DNA of 64,000 nucleotides from Sipunculus nudus (taxonomy: Eukaryota; Annelida; Sipuncula; Golfingiida; Sipunculidae): positions 68,444,300-68,508,299 of the forward strand of contig CM049314.1 in assembly GCA_026874595.1 (NCBI GenBank), given 5' to 3'. How positions within the stretch are numbered: position 1 is the stretch's first letter; each line of letters starts with the position of its first letter. Positions 59,551 through 64,000 of the stretch are shown here, piece after piece. A program made the position numbers and the translations under genes. The notes below the pieces were generated by a model, which saw nothing but the letters and a program-made list of their open reading frames with translations, did no database searches and was not told where the DNA came from.

Positions 59551-60247
59551 ATATATTTTCACAACAATAGTGTATCTGATGGGAGACATTAGAGTACCTT
59601 TGACAAACCATTTACCTTTCCACATAAAACAAATCTGAAACTTGCTCTAGACTTGGTGATTTGATCTATTTCAAATTTGGGAAATATTTGAAATTTTGAC
59701 CATTTCTTGGACATTCTATTGAAGAAACACTGTATAAATACTGTACAATTTCTGTCTGGCTGAAGTGTCAATTTCTGCTGGGAGGCTGAGTGAACCAAAT
59801 TCACAGACAAAATATCCTTAGCAAAAATTATATCCATTAATTGCCCTGCAGTCTAGGACATTCCAATTATCACAGAGGTTTGGTAACTTTTCTTATGTTA
59901 ATTGTTGCACAATTCTGTCAAAGTATATTTTTACCATTCAGAAAAACACACCTGCTTGGAAAGTGACCTGAACTTCATAGACTGAAATTTCTTTGGCCAA
60001 AATTATATCCTATGCAATGTACAGTTAGGACATTCCAATTGCCACAGAGGTTCTTGTATCATCACCCAATATTAACTGCAGCATAATTATGCCTAAATTC
60101 CTGAATGGAAACCATGTAGGCAAGTTCCAAGACCAAAACATCCTCAACTGTAACAATTTAGTATAACCAAAAGGCATATCCCCATATTTCAGGAAGGAAA
60201 ATCTTTCCAGCTCTTATTTATTCAAATAAAAGAAAACAGACACTTAC
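59551..60247. repeat. Intron sequence next to the core exon, with a ~175-bp diverged duplication
   Basis: AAAATTATATCC followed about 25-30 bp later by AGGACATTCCAATT(A/G)(T/C)CACAGAGGTT occurs near 59825 and again near 60000, so this segment is a diverged tandem repeat. No coding evidence. Confidence 0.6.
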
Positions 60248-60501
60248 CTCCCGACTTTTTCACCAGTCCAGCACTGTTCTTTGTGGGATTTGAACTTGGC
60301 ACTTTTGCACATCTGGTCAGCCAGTTGGCTAAAGAAACTGCGTGACTTTTTGAGAGTTGTTAAGAACTCCTTCAGGTTTTTACTCAACGTGGTGTTAACT
60401 TTGGCAATGTTCATGTATTTCACCGATGTCTCCAGCTGGGCTGCATCTCTCGTCGTCTGTTTTAGCTGTGATGTTTTAGGATGACCACATCTTGTTACAA
60501 C
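60248..60501 (-). CDS. GPC5: Glypican exon: C-terminal part of the Cys-rich core domain
   Basis: 254-bp exon with acceptor ATATTTGCAG at 60502 and donor GTAAGT at 60247. It begins in phase 0 and ends in phase 2. The 84-residue peptide starts VVTRCGHPK, matching the conserved glypican segment where a Cys-Gly(-Cys) and Pro-Lys follow the long helices. It then has the NTT glycosylation sequon, a helix-like KNLKEFLTTLKKSRSFFSQL, a Cys in QMCKS, and QCWTGEKVG, the conserved Cys-Trp motif; CWTG rather than CWNG favours the GPC5-like side. The order of RCG, the L-x-x-L-K-K-S-R-x-F-F helix, MC and CW fits glypicans of the GPC3/5 (dally) branch. These Cys normally form core disulfides. The protein acts at the cell surface as a heparan-sulfate co-receptor for morphogens such as Wnt, Hh, BMP and FGF (family knowledge). 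Confidence 0.93.
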
Positions 60502-61968
60502 CTGCAAATATATATATACACAACCCCTGTAATAAACCCATATCTGTATACTGGTATATGTAAAACTAAGTCCGCAGTTTATGACTGGCACAATTTATCA
60601 ATTCATCAGCTGATCCAAGTGAATCCATACAATTGATAAATCAGACAAGTATATTTACAAACAAAGTTATTATAATTGTACTTAACATGTTTATATATAT
60701 TTTGCATTTTATTCAAGAGATCTATCTGCAAATATTAGCTAACTTCTTGCCATTCAAATTACATACAGTTTTGGGAATATATATGGTCTTATCAGTGCCA
60801 CAAATGGAGTGTTGGACACTCTCTGATGTTAACTTCAGTGACAAGACTAACATATGGTAAAAATAATGGAGAAACATTTTTAATTCAAAGTTACATTATT
60901 TCTCACTTACATTTTACTTAACATCTGATTAATTAAAACAGTTATATTTATCAAAAGGACCTGCCTGACAGTCTACCAAACTACTTTAGTTTTAATTTTC
61001 TCCTTTCCAAATTTGAAAGCCAATGTCTAAGGAAATATACAAAATATCTAATATATCAACAGTATTATATTTCATAATGACAGCATCTGAATTATGCAGT
61101 TAAACTCTCCAGTTGGTGACAGAATGTTAATAAGGGGGTTATTTTGATCAATTCAGTATTATCTGGTTAAACACTGAAACCAGTACATGGCAATTATAAA
61201 GGTCACCTGACCAGTGTTCAAATATACCAAGACCTAGTAGACAAACAACAATTATACTGAAATGTCTGGACAAATAGCACAAAGCACTGAAACAGTAACC
61301 CTACAACAGTAACTCAATAATCACCAAGGATATCTGAGACAGCTTGTCAAGGTCAGGCATAAGGTCAAATGACTCAGGAACAAGGTCAAATGACAACTGT
61401 GCATCAGGCTTCATGGGCTGTTCTATATAGCTGAAGGTAGTTGGGCATACCATTAAGTCTGGGTGTCATGTGACCTTGGTGATCCAAATGAAGAATGTCA
61501 AGATTAAACTTTCTCTACCTATGATCTGTAACAATTAAGTGACCTTGACCAAGGTCACACTAATGCATTTATCACAAAATGTGGTTGCCTTTTTGTTTGT
61601 GAGGGATTTATTTTGGTGAAATTCGAGAATGGGATATAATTGTTCTCAGCCTATTTTGTACCGAGGAAGTTAAAATATGAACATGTAGGACACAGGCCTA
61701 TAGCCTTATACAGGACTGCCACCAAATGCAAGATGTCTACCGCCGCTGTAAATGCGTCAATTCTCTCTGGACAAATACTATCAGTTGTTGATGTTATAGG
61801 TGCTTGATGCTTTCCAGAATGTTTTTTTTTTCATTACAGGCCTTTTGACATACAACATTATGTGAACATTGGTTTGTTAAAACAATAGGAAATATTTTTA
61901 TTTAGTTTCCTTTCTAAGGGTAACAGATCCTATCGTGCTATAACCCCAGTTAGCCCTTTGGTGGGCCG

Positions 61969-62003
61969 GCGACGCAACAGAAACCTGAAACCTGTTGCGT
62001 CGC
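61969..62003. repeat. GC-rich perfect hairpin
   Basis: GCGACGCAACAG (61969-61980) and CTGTTGCGTCGC (61992-62003) form a perfect 12-bp stem around an 11-nt loop. GCCG before and CGGC after could extend it past a 3-nt bulge. It stands out against AT-rich surroundings. It may be the end of a mobile element or a structured intronic RNA element. Confidence 0.8.
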
Positions 62004-62504
62004 TGTCGGCGGCTAATCGCGAATATTAAACCCTCGGGAATAAGCTGCCATTTTATCGAGGATTACAAGGGGATATGATGCATCTGCAGATTCGTCACAA
62101 ATGAATTAGTTATCAAACCTAAAAAACAAGTTTGTAAATTAACAAAATAATTTGTGGATGGTATCGCAACCTTCCCATACAAACATTTAATGGTCAAAAC
62201 ATCAGTTATTAGACAGGTTTTAATACAATGACTATAACAGTTTACAATGAGTTAGGTATTGTGGGATTTATTTTTATTTTATAATTAACATAAATATTAT
62301 TGTACTTTGAATTCACAGAGTCTGATGCAATCACGAAAAATGAAACCTTTTAAAAACATTCAAAATTAAGAAATTGTGAAATTTCAGCCTCGTGAATATG
62401 AAGCCAACCAAAGTAATTTTGGTGAATTCTGGGTAAGATTTGTTTGTATTGTGGCCTCAAAAATGCCAGTTATTACCTTGAAGTGTAAAGAATGATACAA
62501 AGTA

Positions 62505-62625
62505 TGCCAACAGAACTCAGGTGGTAACTTTCCATATTTTCCTATAAATCCTTAGGAATTTTATATTTTTTCTTGAAGGGTCTATTGCAGCACCCTCTAC
62601 CAGACACTATGTGTATCAACCTGAT
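62505..62625. repeat. Dispersed repeat shared with 9660-9860
   Basis: Diverged copy of the same text (CAGGTGGTAACTTTCCATATTTTCC ... GTATCAACCTGATA), class unknown. Confidence 0.4.
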
Positions 62626-64000
62626 AAACTCACCAAATGACAAACCTGTCCCTTACCATCCTGGCTCAAATTTCATGTGACCCATCATAATGTATAAGTA
62701 AAATGTTAGTTATAAGTATGTATATCATATATATCTCTTCACTCAATTAATATTATACTATCATTTACTTCCTCACACTGGTGATGCACTGTTATATATA
62801 ATCTGATGGGTTTTTGCTACAATAGCGGTACTGTATAAAATATTTATCTGAATAGATATATCCCATTAAGTGCATGATAATATGACAAAATGTTATAGAT
62901 AAAGTTTTTTCCTTTATGATGGAAATATCCTGTATGATCGAAAATAACCTTGATGAGTGTATGATAAATGTCTGCACAACAGTTATCTATCGATTATTTA
63001 TCTGCAATTAACAAATAGGAAGTTTTCTGACAAGTGCTCATAAAATATTTAGTAAAACTCGCTGAAAAGTATAAGCTTATATATTAGTATTGTATTATTT
63101 TGATAAATATCAACATTTCTAACTTGCATTAATGTCACTGCTGAACTGGATATCCCATTCTGCAGCAAGTATATACCGGTATATACTGCACTAATTAATT
63201 CTATATAAAACATGAATATTTATTAGTCAAAATGATTACCAGTTTGTTACAGTTAAGAGTCATATCCTTATGACCACATTTTATCATAACGATAACGAAT
63301 ACGGAGTCTTGCCTTTGATTATAAAAGCTGTTCCATAAAACATTTTATGTTGCGCAACAATGGCAGTGGTAACTGCAAGTCTCGGTTACATGTCCTGGTT
63401 ATTAAGTGCATTTCTCAAGCCGGTCCATCACATGCTCATTAAATCTGGATACCAGCTATCTCTAAATATAGCGTTCTGCTTTGAACAACTTTTAATGAGC
63501 CTTTGCGAGACCATCCTAGAGACTCGACCATAAAGATGACATGAAACTAACTTCGTCAGACGATAATCACATACTGTGCAATACACATCATACAACGAAC
63601 AATAAAAAGACAAGCCATAATTAATGTTGCCATCCATATCTGCCGATTGTCCTTTATAAACATGTAATAACTTTGGTCTAGCTCTTTTCCTTTTCCCGTC
63701 CTTGAGATTCTGATATTAACTACTCAGCTAAGATTTAAGTCAGTTGTTTTATAAATATTTTTGGACATAAACCACCTATAATGTTTACTAATGTTATTTC
63801 TTCATCTGTAAGCCTATTTCATTAGAAAATAAATTAAAAAATGAAATAAATGAATATGTAAAAGATTACTCAATGATTTTTATAATTAATTCCATCAAAA
63901 AAGTAGGAGTATATGTTTTCACTTATGTTTGACTGTCATTTTAAAGGTCGACATGGTTGTACACCTTTATCTGCTGTCGCTGTGTCACTCACTTGTTGCT

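Larger units (their letters stand above)
4505..60247 (-). other. Giant glypican intron (about 55.7 kb)
   Basis: Donor GTAAGT at 60247-60242 and acceptor TTTCAG at 4510-4505 flank exons that join in frame (phase 2) and give family-consistent sequence across the junction, so no constitutive exon is needed between them. The interior is mostly mobile elements, satellites and AT-rich DNA, listed separately. Confidence 0.75.
60502..64000 (-). other. Upstream glypican intron (partial)
   Basis: No further glypican exon was recognised by reading the minus strand here. Contents are AT-rich DNA, a segment with several AGGTCA-type motifs (about 61330-61560), a GC-rich hairpin block (61960-62050) and the dispersed repeat at 62505-62625. 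At the very edge, minus-strand CAACAA followed by GTGAGT (63992-63987) could be the donor of the preceding exon. Confidence 0.45.

Noticed and set aside
1-64000. CRISPR array, bacterial operon or prophage
   Set aside because: Tandem repeats here lack uniform unique spacers, there are no long ORFs in operon order, and spliced exons with GT-AG junctions show an animal genome.

Overview
This is AT-rich animal DNA with no bacterial gene organisation. ORFs are short and scattered, and the few real coding segments are spliced exons separated by repeat-filled introns. The repeats suggest a mollusc, probably a bivalve: tRNA-derived SINEs, pearl/HINE-like Helitron relatives with internal tandem repeats, TTAA-flanked MITEs and a pogo-like element. 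That assignment is inferred from repeat style and was not confirmed by a search.

One gene is recognisable, on the minus strand. It encodes the C-terminal ~253 residues of a glypican, a GPI-anchored heparan-sulfate proteoglycan, most like the GPC3/GPC5 (dally) branch. Four exons join in frame: 60501-60248, 4504-4378, 2608-2437 and 1150-942. They carry in order the Cys-containing end of the core domain (RCGHP, then a CWTG motif completed across the splice as VGSYT), a linker exon, four consecutive Ser-Gly dipeptides next to acidic residues (glycosaminoglycan attachment), and a tail with small residues followed by a hydrophobic C-terminus (GPI signal). A stop codon and an AATAAA signal follow. 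The N-terminal ~55-60% of the protein lies beyond position 64000.

Layout: 1-740 is 3' flank. 741-2608 holds the last two exons and a short intron with a HINE-like insertion. 2609-4504 holds an intron whose distal end is a minisatellite made from the exon-intron junction itself, plus the linker exon. 4505-60247 is a single ~55.7 kb intron. 60248-60501 is the next exon, and 60502-64000 is further intron.

The giant intron contains at least four copies of one ~460-bp MITE, several HINE-like elements, three SINE copies of one family and one of another, a 1.2-kb pogo-like element, a ~141-bp repeat array dense in nuclear-receptor half-site motifs, two arrays sharing a GGTGGCGCCACC palindrome, and a 110/111-bp satellite split by a SINE. 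It also holds some non-repetitive blocks that could be regulatory and one same-strand, phase-compatible ORF ending at a poly(A) signal.

The most striking observation is that the end of the 4378-4504 exon and its 5' splice site have been tandemly copied about eight times into the following intron. This leaves an array of decoy donors, including good GTAAGT and GCAAGT copies. Using most of them would terminate translation before the glycosaminoglycan and GPI segments.
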